Shown: in pieces, positions 34,853 to 46,379 of the stretch
How positions within the stretch are numbered: position 1 is the stretch's first letter
How the letters are laid out: each line of letters opens with the position of its first letter
Source: Anaeramoeba ignava
Lineage: Eukaryota; Metamonada; Anaeramoebidae
Assembly (NCBI GenBank): GCA_028826165.1
Contig: JAPDFW010000084.1
Location: forward strand, 21,001-85,000
DNA: 64,000 bases
Direction of reading: 5' to 3'
The notes under the pieces: generated by a model
What the model was told of the DNA's origin: nothing
Database searches by the model: none
Seen by the model: the letters and a program-made list of their open reading frames with translations, nothing else
Made by a program: the position numbers and the translations under genes

Positions 34853-35576
34853 TGTTTTGAGAAATTTGAGTTTTTAGGGAGAAAGAAAAGATATTTCAAA
34901 ATATTTTGAGAAGGTTTTTGGTAAATAGTTTTGTGAGAAATGGATAAATGAGTCGATATCATTTGGTTTGAATGTTGGTTTGTAATGTTTTTTTTTGTTT
35001 TGTTTTTGAAATAGAAATGAAAAATGAAAAATGAAAATTATTTTGGAAAGAAAAAAAATATTCTTTTAGATTTCCTTTAATAGAAATGAATTGGAAATGG
35101 TTCTTTTCCATTTGGTTTTTATCATTTTTGTTTTGAAAGGAGAAAGGAAATTGAATTGAGAAAAGAGAATTAAGTCTTCCAAAAGGAAAATTTTAATTTC
35201 TTTTCCAAAACAAAATAAGAATAAAATAAGAAATTTACTTAAAATGTTTCTAAAATATTTCAATCCAAAAAGAAAACAAAGGAATCTTATCAAATTCTAA
35301 TTAAAGAATAAACCAAAAAAAAACCTCTTTAGTAAATTTTCTTTTATTTTTGTTAATTTTTGTAAAATTTTAGAATCGATGATGTCACCAGATCTAAATT
35401 TTTCAAATCAATAAGATTTTTTTTTACAAAATTTCGATCAAAATTTCGAGTTTATTATATTTTTCTTGTTTATTTTTTTTGCAAAATTTCTATCAAAAAA
35501 TTTTCTTATTATATTTTCTTGTTTATTTTTTTGTAAAAATTTTTGGAAGCAAACACTCATCCAAAAATAGTTATAA

Positions 35577-36008
35577 AATTAAAATCAAAATCAAAATCAA
35601 AATTAAAATTAAAATTAAAATTAAAATTAAAATTAAAATCAAAATCAAAATTAAAATCAAAATTAAAAACAAAATCAAAATCAAAATCAAAATTAAAAAC
35701 AAAATCAAAATCCAAAATTAAAATTAAAATCAAAATTAAAATCAAAATTAAAATCAAAATTAAAATTAAAATTAAAATCAAAATCCAAAATCAAAATTAA
35801 AATTAAAATTAAAATTAAAATTAAAATTAAAATCAAAATTCAAAATCAAAATCAAAATCAAAATCAAAATCAAAATCAAAATTAAAATTAAAATCAAAAT
35901 TAAAATTAAAATTAAAATTAAAATAAAAATTAAAATTAAAATTAAAATTAAAATTAAAATCAAAATTAAAATCAAAAACAAAATCAAAATTAAAATCAAA
36001 ATTAAAAT
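35577..36008 (+). repeat. (AAAATC/AAAATT)n hexamer array upstream of RCC1-BTB-4
   Basis: About 430 bp of mixed AAAATC and AAAATT with a few AAAAAC units, starting directly at the right end of the TIR segment. Opposite-strand F-D-F-N frames are artefacts. Confidence 0.9.
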
Positions 36009-36035
36009 CAATTTTTATAAAAAAAGTTTTTTTCT

Positions 36036-36093
36036 CCTTTCATTTTTCATTTTTCATTTTTCATTTTTCATTTTTCATTTTTAATCTTTCATA
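36036..36093 (+). promoter_or_regulatory. Repeated TTTTTCA element before the RCC1-BTB-4 start
   Basis: About seven copies of CATTTTT end just before the ATG at 36094. The same element precedes the Kelch gene (63655-63695) and AP5B1 (60340-60377), and occurs in reverse complement upstream of most minus-strand genes here. A promoter or leader role is inferred. Confidence 0.5.
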
Positions 36094-39000
36094 ATGGAAA
36101 CAATTTCTTTTCTTTATGCATGTGGAATGAATCAAAATGGACAACTTACATTAGAAGACAAAAGCAATATTAAGTATCCTGAAAAAGTGACAAAATTTGA
36201 AGGAAAAAAAGTAATAAGAATTGCAGCAGGTTATCAAAATGCACTATTTTTGTTATCTGACAATGAAATAGAACAATTTGGACTAATAACAACAACTCAC
36301 ACTCAATTTTTTTCAGATAAATCACCAATTAAAGATATTAAATCTGGTCAAGACCATTTCATTGCTTTAACTGAAAATGGAGAAGTTTATCATTGGAAAG
36401 CTGTTAATTCTCAATCTTATTTCTCTGATTCTTTAATTACTACAAATCCTACTTTGATAGTTTTTGATAAACCTGCTCAAGAGATAATTGGTGGTGGTCA
36501 TTCTACTTATTTTTTGACTGAGTATCAATTTCCAAAATAAATATTAATTAAATATTCAAAATAAATATTAATTAAATATTCAAAATATTCAAAATATTCA
36601 AAATATTCAAAATATTCAAAATATTCAAAATATTCAATATATTCAATATAAATATTCAAAATATTCAATATAAATATATTCAATATAAATATTCAATATA
36701 AATATATTCAATATATTCAATAAAAATATTCAAAATATAAATATTCAAAATATTCAAAATATTCAATAAAAATATTCAAAATATTCAATATAAATATTCA
36801 AAATATAAATATTCAATATAAATATTCAAAATATATTCAATATAAATATATAAATATTCAATATATAAAAAAAAATATTCAAAATATAAATATTCAATAT
36901 ATTCAAAATATTCAAAAATATTCAATAAAAATATTCAAAATATTCAAAATAAATATTCAAAATATAAATATTCAATAAAAATATTCAATATATTCAAATA
37001 TAAATATTCAAAATATTCAATATAAATATTCAAAAATATTCAAAATAAATAAAATAAATATTCAAAATAAAGATTCAATAAAAATATTCAATATAAATAT
37101 TCAATAAAAATATTCAATATAAATATTCAAAAATATTCAAAATAAAGATTCAATAAAAATATTCAAATATAAATATTCAAAATATTCAATATAAATATTC
37201 AAAATATTCAAAATATTCAAAATATTCAAAATAAATAAAATAAATATTCAATATAAATATTTAAAATATTCAAAATAAATAAAATAAATATTCAAAAATA
37301 AAGATTCAATAAAATATTCATATAAATATTCAATAAAAATATTCAATAAAAATATTCAATAAAAATATTCAAATAAAGATTCAATAAAAATATTCAAAAT
37401 AAAATATTCAATATATATATTCAAAATATTCAAAATATTCAAAATATTCAATAAAAATATTCAAAATATTCAATAAAAATAAAATAAATATTCAATAAAA
37501 TATTCAATATAAATATTCAAAATATTTAATATAAATATTCAAAATATTTAATATAAATATTCAAAATATAAATATTCAAAATATAAATATTCAAAATATA
37601 AATAAAATAAATAAAATAAATATTCAAAATATTCAAAATATTCAAATATTCAATATAAATATTCAAAATATTCAATATAAATATTCAATATAAATATTCA
37701 ATATAAATATTCAAAATATTCAATAAAATATTCAATATAAAATATTCAATAAAAATATTCAATATAAATATTCAAAAATATAAATATTCAAAATATAAAT
37801 AAATATAAATAAATATAAAATTCAAAAATTCAATAAAAATAATATTCAATAAAAATATTCAAAATATTCAAAATATTCAATAAATAAAATATTAAATATA
37901 AATAAATATTCAAATATTCAAAATATATATTCAAAATATTCAAAATATTCAATATATTTAAAATATTCAATAAAAATAAAATAAATATTCAAAATATATA
38001 AATAAATATTCAAAATATTCAAAATATTTAATAAAAATATTCAAAATAAAAATATTCAAAATAAATATTAAAAGAAACGGTGACTTATACGGAGTTGGAT
38101 CAAATTCACAAAATCAAATCTCAAAAAGTTCAGAATCAGTTATAACAAAACCAGAACTTATTGATAATAATGTCGAAAGAGCTTTTTCAGGACCTTATTC
38201 ACACCAAATATTTTTTATAAAAGAAGGAAAATTATATTGTCGAGGATACAACCAATATGGACAATTAGGAACAGGAAACTCAGAAAATAAATCAACAAAT
38301 TATCACCTCAAATTCTTTGACAATCAAGAAATTATTGATGTTTCATGTGGTTATTGTCATACATTAGTCTTGATTCGAGAAGGAGAAGGCCAAAAACTTT
38401 ATACAACAGGATATTTTGATTATAATGGATTAAATAAGCCTAGCAATTCAACAGAATTTTCTCTTCTTTTTAACTACGCTAACCAAGAAATTATTCAAAT
38501 GAGTTCTGGCTCTCAATTTTCTATTATTCTCGTTGAAAATAATAATTTCATTGTTTTTGGATATAATGATTGGGGTCAATTAGGAACAAAAGATACAGCA
38601 AATTATCCTCAACCAAAAAAATTAAGTTTTTCCGAATTTCCAAAAGAAATTGAAATTGAAGTTATTTGTGGATCATATTGCACTTTTTTCCTTCAAGCAA
38701 CTGAAGTAAATTTAAATTGAAAAACCAAAATAAAAAATAAAAAATAAAAAATAAAAAAAGAAAGAAGAAGAAGAAGATGATTTAAACATAATAATTTGAA
38801 TTTAATTAGAAATTCCAATCAATTAGACAAGATATGTTCGAATTTCTCCAGAAAAATGAACTTTGCGATACAACAATTAAATCAATAGATGGACACAATA
38901 TTTCGTTTCATTCACTTATTGTCACTTTAAGAACGAAGAAATTACTTTATGAAATCATCACAATTTTAGAAACAAAAACAAAAGACGAAATCATGTCAAT

Positions 39001-39502
39001 TCTAGTATTTTTATATTCATTAAGAATTATAAATTATAGCGCAATACAAGTTTTCTGCCAAGAAATTGAATATCCTGATTTAATCGGAAAAAATTCATCG
39101 AATCAATATAATGAAGATTTCGCAGATTTATATGAAGAAATGTCAACAAAGGATTTCACAATTATTAGCGGAGAAAAAGAGATTCGCGCTCACAAAATGA
39201 TTTTGGCAGCAAGAAGTGAATTATTTCATGGAATGTTTATGAGTGTAAATGATGATTCGGGAAAAGTTCATGATTATAGAGGAAGCACTCCTGTTTTGCT
39301 TGAAAAATTAATCAAGTTTTTTTACACTGATAAACTTGAAGAACCTATTACTCAAGACATGATCCAAGAACTAACAGAAATGGGTGATTTTTACCAATTG
39401 AATACAAACTCAAAATTTTTCAATGAAGTTTCAAGATTTTCACAAAAAAAAATTATCACTAAAGAAACAAAATCCAAAAAGAAAAGATTCTGGTTCTTTT
39501 AA
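36094..39502 (+). CDS. RCC1-repeat protein with two BTB domains, divergent intact copy (4)
   Basis: Exons 36094-36521, 38075-38705 and 38810-39502; 583 aa. Join 1 (ACT-GA | A-AAC, phase 2) restores F-L-T-E-N-G-D-L-Y-G-V-G, a textbook RCC1 blade. Join 2 (GAA | AAA, phase 0) gives FLQATEKFQSIRQDMFEFLQ, which aligns with the same place in copy 1. RCC1 blades: ACGMNQNGQLTLED, CRGYNQYGQLGTGN, FGYNDWGQLGTKD. First BTB from about residue 365 (KNELCDTTIKSIDGHNISFH), second at about 460-555 (STKDFTIISGEKEIRAHKMI, LAARSELFHGMFM), then a basic tail. Introns are absent from the tandem copies at 23.7-30.3 kb. Codon use is more mixed and repeats are few, so this is an older paralogue. Same likely role: RCC1-BTB adaptor. 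Confidence 0.9.
36522..38074 (+). repeat. 1.55 kb satellite forming intron 1 of RCC1-BTB-4
   Basis: The intron (donor GTATCA, acceptor AAAAG) consists of ATATTCAAA / ATATTCAATATAA / AATAAAAATATTC units of about 9-13 bp. No coding frame is present. The satellite differs from every other array in the window. Confidence 0.88.
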
Positions 39503-39663
39503 AGAAATTTAAAACGGAAAAACGAAATAAATTTTTTTTCTTTTTCATCCAAAATGAACAGTCAATTTTATTCCCATTTTCAATTAAAAAAGAATGAGCA
39601 AAAAAATCTGTTTCTTTTTGTTTTTTTGTTTTTTTCTTTTTTATTTAAATTAATTGATTGATT

Positions 39664-41428
39664 TTAAAAATAAACCTCAAGTTGATCAACTTTCCATTCT
39701 CCATATTGTTGAGTAAAAAACATTTTCGCTTCTTTTGAACCAAATTGGATATTATTTGGAAGTTGATAACTGCATCCTGGATTTGAATATCCTGTTTTCA
39801 AATCTTCTGAAATTGATAAATCCCATCCATCTCCAAAAATAGGTCCTCTTTGTGAATAATAAACAATTGCTGTTTTCTTTTGTTTTTCTTTCAATTCAAT
39901 TTTTATTTGTTGATCTTTTTGAGATGATTTCAAAATGAATAAGAAAGCTTGATTATCCTCAATATAATTCACTTGATTAAAATAATTGTTAATATCAAAT
40001 TCATTTGTTTCTTTTTTCTTTTCAGGTTTTTTCCATCCAACTGAACTGTATCCTCCAAAAATATTCCCTCCAGATTGAATTAAAACAAGAATTGGGTTTT
40101 GATTATCACAAACTTGATGAAAATCTTGACATGTTAATTGATCTTCTTTTGTCGAAATAAATTGAAGTTTCATTTTTTGGAAAGTATTTTTCCAAATCCA
40201 TCCTTGAACAATTGCTGAGTATTTATCAACAATCCCTTCAGTTTTGGCAAGGTTTTTTGGTTTGATTTCTTTTGCGTTTTTTTCACTTTCAATTCCAGAT
40301 GAATTAATTAAATTAGGATCAATATAAACTCTTTTACTTTTAAACCAATGAACAAATTCTTTTTCTTTTTCTTTGTTTTTTTCTTTTTCTTTTTGATTCT
40401 CGTTATTTTCATTCTCATTTGCTTTTGCTTTGTATTTCTCAATAATTTCTTTTGTTTTTTCATCAAGATTTTCAGATGAATATTCAATAAAATCTGAAAT
40501 ATCATCAATTTCGTCATCTGTTAATAATTCGAAATTTTGAACTTCAAGAAAATCATCACTATCCATTGTTCCAAATCTAATAAAATGGGCTAAATCTTGT
40601 TTCAATATTTCCTTGATTCTTTCATTAAAACTGTTTCCATTTTGATTTGGTTTTGGATCTTGAAAATTTTCCTTTGCGTAACTGACAATCATCCAAAAAA
40701 GAGATAACTCTCTTGAAATATTCAAAGTATCTCGAGCAAGAATCATTTTAAGATTTGAATCTGAAATGTGCAAATAATCTTCGTTTCTAATGATATCTCC
40801 AATTTGTTTATCAATAACCGAAAGAACTTTTTCAAGAAGATTTTCTTGATTCAATTTCACAATAGAATCTAATTTCCTCAAAGCCTGATTTTTAATTTCA
40901 CTTGATTTATCATTGGAATCTCTTTTAGTTTTTTCAATTTCAGAAAGAATATACTGTTCACACCAAAACTTAACTTCATAAAGATTCCAATCTTTAGCAA
41001 GAGAAAACAAATCGCAAGTCAAATCAAATGGTGTTTTTTCTTTTTGATTTGAATCAATAACTGGAATATCGCAATTTGATGTGTAAATGTATTTCAAAGC
41101 TTCTTTGGCAACTTTATAATCATATTCTAATTGTAAATGATTGCTTTGAAAAGCTGCAAATGTTGGTGAACGTGATGATAATATTGATGAATATCCATAT
41201 AATTTTTGATGGTTTTTTGCTTCAATTACCACATCTTGTCCAAGTTCTGGTATTTCTATTGAAAGCACAAGATCTGAAACAAATGCTTCTGTTGCTGTAA
41301 ATTTTTTTATTATTAACCGACTTTCTGATAAATTTCTATTTGTGTTTTTTGTTTCATTTTTAAATAATAAATAATTAAAATTAAAATTAAAAAATTTTGT
41401 ATTATTTTATTAACCTTTTTTCATTCAT
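39664..41428 (-). CDS. BTB-BACK-TLDc protein 9
   Basis: Exon 1 14 nt (41428-41415, ATG AAT GAA AAA AG), donor GTTAAT; exon 2 41335-39664, phase 2, 561 aa. The family's usual acceptor site (TAG before TTTAAAAATG) is lost here and reads TTA; the next AAATAG, about 30 nt downstream, keeps frame (M-N-E-K-R-N-L-S-E-S-R-L-I-I-K). BTB: ELGQDVVIEAKNHQKLYGYS, ALKYIYTSNCDIPVIDS. BACK: LARDTLNISRELSLFWMIVS. A Glu/Asn/Lys insertion precedes HWFKSKRVYIDP. TLDc: CQDFHQVCDNQNPILVLIQS, GGYSSVGWKKPEKK, RGPIFGDGWDLSISEDLKTG, DQLEVYF. Family array resumes here after the plus-strand RCC1/CDC123 block. Confidence 0.91.
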
Positions 41429-41618
41429 TCTCTTCTTTTCTTTTTTCTTTTTTAAAAAGAAAAAAATGAAAATTTTAAAAAATGGAAAATAAAAATTAAA
41501 AAATTAAAAAGTGGACTTTTTTAAAAAAAAAAATCTGTTTTCTTTTCTTTTCTTTTTTTTATTTAAATTGCTTAATCGGAATCAAAAAAAAATTGTTTGC
41601 TTGATTAATTGATTAATT

Positions 41619-44600
41619 TTAAAAATAAACTTCAAGTTGATCAACTTCCCATTCTCCATATTGTTGAGTAAAAAATGTTCTTGCTTCTTTTGAACCAAAT
41701 TCAATACCATTTGGAAGTTGATAACTGCATCCTGGATTTGAATATCCTGTTTTCAAATCTGCTGAAATTGATAAATCCCATCCATCTCCAAAAATAGGTC
41801 CTCTTTTTGAATAATAAATAATACCTATTTTCTTTGGTTTTTCTTTCAATTCAATTTTCATTTGTCGATCTTTTTTAGATGATTTCAAGATGAATAAAAA
41901 GCTTTGATTATCTTCAATTTTTTGAATTTTTTGATGATCTTTTTCAATTGATTTCATTTTTTTTTTAATATACGCTGAAATTTCATTTTCTTCTTCTTTT
42001 TGATTTTGATTTTGATTTTCATTATTTTCATTATTTTGATTTTGATTTTGATTTTGATTTTCATTATTTTCATTTTGATTTTGATTTTGATTTTGATTTT
42101 GATTTTCATTTTCATTTTCTTTTTCTTTTTCTTTTTCTTTTTCATTTTCTTTTTTCTTTTCGAATTTTTTCCATCCAACTGAACTGTATCCTCCAAAAAT
42201 ATTCCTCCAGATTGAATTAAAACAAGAATTGGATTTTTATTATCACAAACTTGATGAAAATCTTGACATGTTAATTGATCTTCTTTTGTCGAAACAAATT
42301 GAAGTTTCATTTTGTTAAAAATTTCTTTTCCAATCCATCCTTGAACAATCGTTGAATATTTGTCAACAATCCCTTCACTTTTGGCAAGGTTTTTTGGTTT
42401 GATTTCTTTTGCGTTTTTTTCACTTTCAATTCCAGATAGATTAATTAAATCAGGATCAATATAAACTCTTTTACTTTTAAACCAACTAATGCTTGTTCTA
42501 TATTTTTTAATGATCTTCTTATTTTCTTTTGTATCTCCATCAAGATTATTCTCAATAAAATCTGAAATATCATTGATTTCCTCTTTTGTTAATAAATTTG
42601 TTTTTGCAACTTCATTAATTTCCTCAAGATCCATTACTCCAAATCTAATTACTTCGATAAAAGTATTTTTGATATAGTTTTGGGTTTCTGGGTATAATAT
42701 TTCTTCATCATTATTATTGTTATTATCATTATTGTTATTATTATTATTATCATTATTATCATTATTATCATTATTATTATTATTATATTATTATTATTAT
42801 TATTATTATTGTTATTATTGTTATTATTGTTATTATTATTATCATTATTATTGTTATCATCATTATTATTATCGTTTGTTTTTTGTTTTTTGTTTTTTGC
42901 ATAATTAACAACCATCTGAAAAAGAGAAAATTCGCTTGGAATATTCAAAGTATCTCGTTGGAGAATTTCTCTCATATTGGAATCTGAAATGTGCAAATAA
43001 TCCTCGTTTATGATAATATCTCTAATTTGTTTATCAATAATTGAAAAAACTTTTTCAAGAAGTTTTTTGTGTTTCAGTTTCCTAATAGAATCCAATTTTT
43101 CTAAAGCTTCACTTTTAATTTTTCTTTGGTTGATTTTCATTTTCATCTTCAATTTCAATTTGATTTTCATTTTCATTATTTTGATTTTCATTTTCATTTT
43201 CATTTTCATTATTTTCATTTTCATTATTTTCATTGTTTTCATTTTCATTTTCATTTTGATTTTGATTTTCATTTTCATTATTTTCATTTTCATTATTTTC
43301 ATTGTTTTGATTTTCATTATTTTCATTGTTTTGATTTTGATTTTGATTTTGATTTTGATTTTGATTTTGATTTTGATTTTCATTGTTTTGATTTTCATTA
43401 TTTTCATTGTTTTCATTTTCATTTTGATTTTGATTTTGATTTTCATTATTTTCATTGTTTTGATTTTCATTATTTTGATTTTCATTTTGATTTTGATTTT
43501 CATTATTTTCATTGTTTTGATTTTGATTTTGATTTTCATTGTTTTGATTTTGATTTTGATTTTCATTATTTTCATTATTTTCATGATTTTGATTTTGATT
43601 TTGATTTTGATTTTGATTTTGATTTTGATTTTCATTGTTTTGATTTTCATTATTTTCATTGTTTTGATTTTGATTTTGATTTTCATTTTGATTTTGATTT
43701 TGATTTTCATTATTTTCATTATTTTCATGATTTTGATTTTGATTTTGATTTTGATTTTCATTGATTTTCATTTTGATTTTGATTTTGATTTTGATTTTGA
43801 TTTTGATTTTGATTTTCATTATTTTCATTGTTTTGATTTTGATTTTGATTTTCATTATTTTCATTATTTTCATTATTTTCATTATTTTGATTTTGATTTT
43901 GATTTTCATTGTTTTGATTTTCATTTTCTAATATCAAATCTAAATTTGAATATTCTTTAGTCTGAATTCTATCAAGCGAATCTTCAATAAATTTCACACA
44001 TTGAGAAACAACATCACCAAGTGCGTATTTTTTAGCAAAAGAAAGTAAATTGCAAGTCAATTCAAAAGGAGATTTTTTATTTTGATTAGGATCAATAACA
44101 GGAAGATTACAAATTGAAACGCAAACATATTCCAAAGCAGTTTTAACAACTTCATAATTATACTTAAAGTCTAAATTAATTTCAAAAGAATCATCTTCAA
44201 TTTCTTCAATTTCTTCTTTTTGGAATTCAAAATCAATTTTATTTTCTTGTTGAATTATTTTATTTTTATTTTTATTTTCATTTTGAGTTTCTTCTTTTTT
44301 TTTTTTTATCAAATCACGAAATTTTTCTGAACGAATTGATAATATTGATGAATATGTATATAATTTTTTATTTTTATCTGTTTTAATCAACACATCTTGC
44401 CCAAATCCTGGATTATAAAGTGTAAATCGGAGTTCTTTTGCAAGTTGTTCAGTTCTTGTAAAAGTTTGTGTAAAAAAATTTTGCCTTTTTTATTTTTTTA
44501 TTTTTTTTTTCCGGTTTTTTTTTTTAAATTTTGAATTTGTTTTTGATTTTAAATTGTTTTAAATTTTAATATAAATTTAATTGAAATAATGTAAATTAAT

Positions 44601-44671
44601 AATTTTTTTTTGCTTTTGATAGGACTTATTATTAATATTAATAATAAAAAAAAAATTAATTACTTTTGCAT
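41619..44671 (-). pseudogene. BTB-BACK-TLDc 10, decayed, with giant Asn/Gln/Glu repeat
   Basis: Exon 1 8 nt (44671-44664, ATG CAA AA), donor GTAATT, acceptor AAAAG; exon 2 44484-41619. BTB: GFGQDVLIKTDKNKKLYTYS, ALEYVCVSICNLPVIDP. Then about 270 codons of N-E-N-Q repeat (about 43135-43930), BACK (LQRDTLNIPSEFSLFQMVVN), a poly-Asn run, SWFKSKRVYIDP and TLDc (CQDFHQVCDNKNPILVLIQS, RGPIFGDGWDLSISADLKTG, DQLEVYF). Frame is lost near 43758 (two bases missing in the hexamer run), 43130, 42785 (one T missing in the AAT run) and 42203 (one C missing; GGYSSVGWKK would follow). Four breaks, three inside simple repeats, suggest a pseudogene; the homologous parts themselves are well kept, so decay is recent. 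Confidence 0.75.
43135..43930 (-). repeat. Coding-type [C/G]AAAAT hexamer array in TLDc-10
   Basis: About 800 bp of CAAAAT, GAAAAT and AATAAT-type units on the minus strand, reading Asn, Gln and Glu in one frame and K-I/K-M in another. Two of the frame breaks of the host gene are at its ends. Confidence 0.88.
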
Positions 44672-44742
44672 TTAAGGAAAAAAATGAAAAAAAAAAAGGA
44701 AAAAAAAAACTTTTTCATTTTTTTTTTTTTGTTAATAGAAAA
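44672..44742. promoter_or_regulatory. 71-bp gap between divergent TLDc-10 and F-box gene starts
   Basis: Two start codons face away from each other across 71 bp of A runs then T runs with TTTTTCATTTTTT toward the plus-strand ATG. Likely shared promoter. Confidence 0.5.
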
Positions 44743-46253
44743 ATGTTCAGAAAAGAAGAAAAAGAACCATTTAATTTCGAAAAACTTCAAAAATTAATAA
44801 TTCAACCAAAAATTGAAAATATAAAAAAAGAAGAAAAAGAAGAAAAAGAAAATTTTGAAGAAATAGAAAAAAAAGAAGATTGTTTTTCATGGCTTCCTGA
44901 TGAAAGTTTGGATTGAATTTAATTTTATATTTAAAATTAAAATTTTTGAATTAAATTTAATTTGGACTGAATTGAAATAATAAATGGTTTTTTTTTATTG
45001 TTTTTTTTTTAAAAGTTCTTATAACAATATTTAGTTATTTTGATACATTCTATCAAATTGGAATTTGTTCTTCTGTTAACCAACAATTTAATAGAGTCTC
45101 GGAAGATTGGTTTATATGGAAGCAAATGATTGGAAATCATTATGAAGTTCTTGATTTTAAAAATTTATTAATTAATAATTTTGGAGAAATTTATGAACAT
45201 GGAAAACTTGGATTATCAACAATTTATAGCAAACAAGAAGAAAATTTACACGAAAATCCACAAGAAAATATCATGAGCCAATTAATAGGTTCTGAAAATA
45301 AAAAGCTATCAGAAGATTTAGTTCGAAAACCAAAAGAAATTTTTCTTCAACAATTAAATAAATTCCAAAAAGTGATGAAAGACAAAAAGAAAATCGACAG
45401 ATTATCAAAAAGAAGAGAGAGAATTGAATCCAAACTAAATATTGCATGTTCTCCTTTATTTGTCTCTATTGCCATTTTATGCATATTTCCGTTGCCTTTG
45501 TTGTTGATTTCATTGAAATTGGATGCAATTATTAAAGGTTCATGGTTTTTGGTTTTTATTCCTTTTTTTGTTATTCTTACTTACTCATTCATTGGGTTCT
45601 TCCTGATGGCCTTTAAAACAATTATTATTGAAGACGATTATTTTCTGAGTCGATTCTTTTATCTGTCTTCGTTGATTATAATTGCATTTCTAGTTCTTTT
45701 GGGATTAAGAATAGATTCAATTGTTGAAAATATTAATTTTTTATTGATTTCAATTCCTATGTTTGTTTATTTTGTAATTGGAGTGTATCATATGATAAAA
45801 ACTCTTAAATATGAAAGCAGGAGAATCCACAACAAAAATACACTGATTACTGATTGCTATTTATTGCTTTATCCTTTTGCTCTTTTGTTTTTCTTCTTGA
45901 TCTTTCTTGTTCTTCTTTCTTTGAAATTGGATTTTGATAATTTTAATAAAAAAATATCTTGGACTTCAGTTTTTGCTCCTTTGTTTGTTGCTGATGGTCT
46001 CCCAATCATTGCTTTGCTTGTTTGCTTTATTCTCAAAAGGTTTATGCGAGTCCATCCTGATTTTTTCACTATGAGTATCACATTTTTGATTGTTAATATT
46101 TTGTTCTTTGTTTCTGAATTGTTAATTCTTCTTAATTTAATCGGAAAAACAAAGATTAAATATTCTTTGGTTTTTCTTCCTTTATTAATTCCTTCTTGGG
46201 TTTTTGGTATTGTTTTAGTTTTTATGAGCGGAAAAGCAATGTTAAATCGATAA
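44743..46253 (+). CDS. F-box protein fused to a TMEM185-like multi-pass membrane domain
   Basis: Exons 44743-44905 and 45016-46253; 466 aa. The phase-1 join (GAA-A | TT-CTT) completes an F-box: LPDEILITIFSYFDTFYQIG, then CSSVNQQFNRVSEDWFIWKQ, about residues 49-92. A charged coiled part follows (MKDKKKIDRLSKRRERIESK). From about residue 195 to 455 come about eight hydrophobic helices with the internally repeated pattern of TMEM185 / fragile-X-F proteins, a L-D-x-I helix end followed by a W-x-x-V-F-x-P-x start: SLKLDAIIKGSWFLVFIPFF, GLRIDSIVENINFLLISIPM, SLKLDFDNFNKKISWTSVFA. The family is seen in the sequence; an SCF ubiquitin ligase subunit fixed in a membrane is inference. HRD1 follows 126 bp downstream on the same strand. 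Confidence 0.85.
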
Positions 46254-46379
46254 AATATTAAATTATTTGATTTAATTTTTTTTTTAATTGTAATTTAAAT
46301 AAAATTTTTTTTCATTTTCATTTTTTTCCTTTTCATTTTTTTTTAAATAAACAAACAAACAAACAAAAATAAATTAAAA

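Larger units (their letters stand above)
32132..35576. mobile_element. Gene-free 3.4 kb segment bounded by 27-bp terminal inverted repeats
   Basis: Left end 32132-32158 reads TTATAACTATTTTCGGATGG then GTGTTTG. The reverse complement of the right end (35576-35550) reads TTATAACTATTTTTGGATGA then GTGTTTG: 25 of 27 identical, both differences transitions. Each end abuts AAAATT/AAAATC hexamers, as if one hexamer array was interrupted. The outermost TTATAA is palindromic, so a TA or TTATAA target duplication cannot be separated from the TIR. No transposase-like frame was found; the interior is AT-rich, with a 1.3 kb satellite. Candidate non-autonomous DNA transposon; an inverted duplication is the alternative. 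Confidence 0.5.

Noticed and set aside
33185-35293. Short frames of 75-85 aa inside the TIR segment
   Set aside because: No homology, no promoter-type leader, and composition of random AT-rich DNA.
25533-36008. CRISPR-like array
   Set aside because: Units are 6-14 bp without spacers, in a eukaryotic setting; these are microsatellites and satellites.
43010-43960. 316-aa and 212-aa plus-strand frames over TLDc-10
   Set aside because: Opposite-strand reading of the N-E-N-Q repeat.
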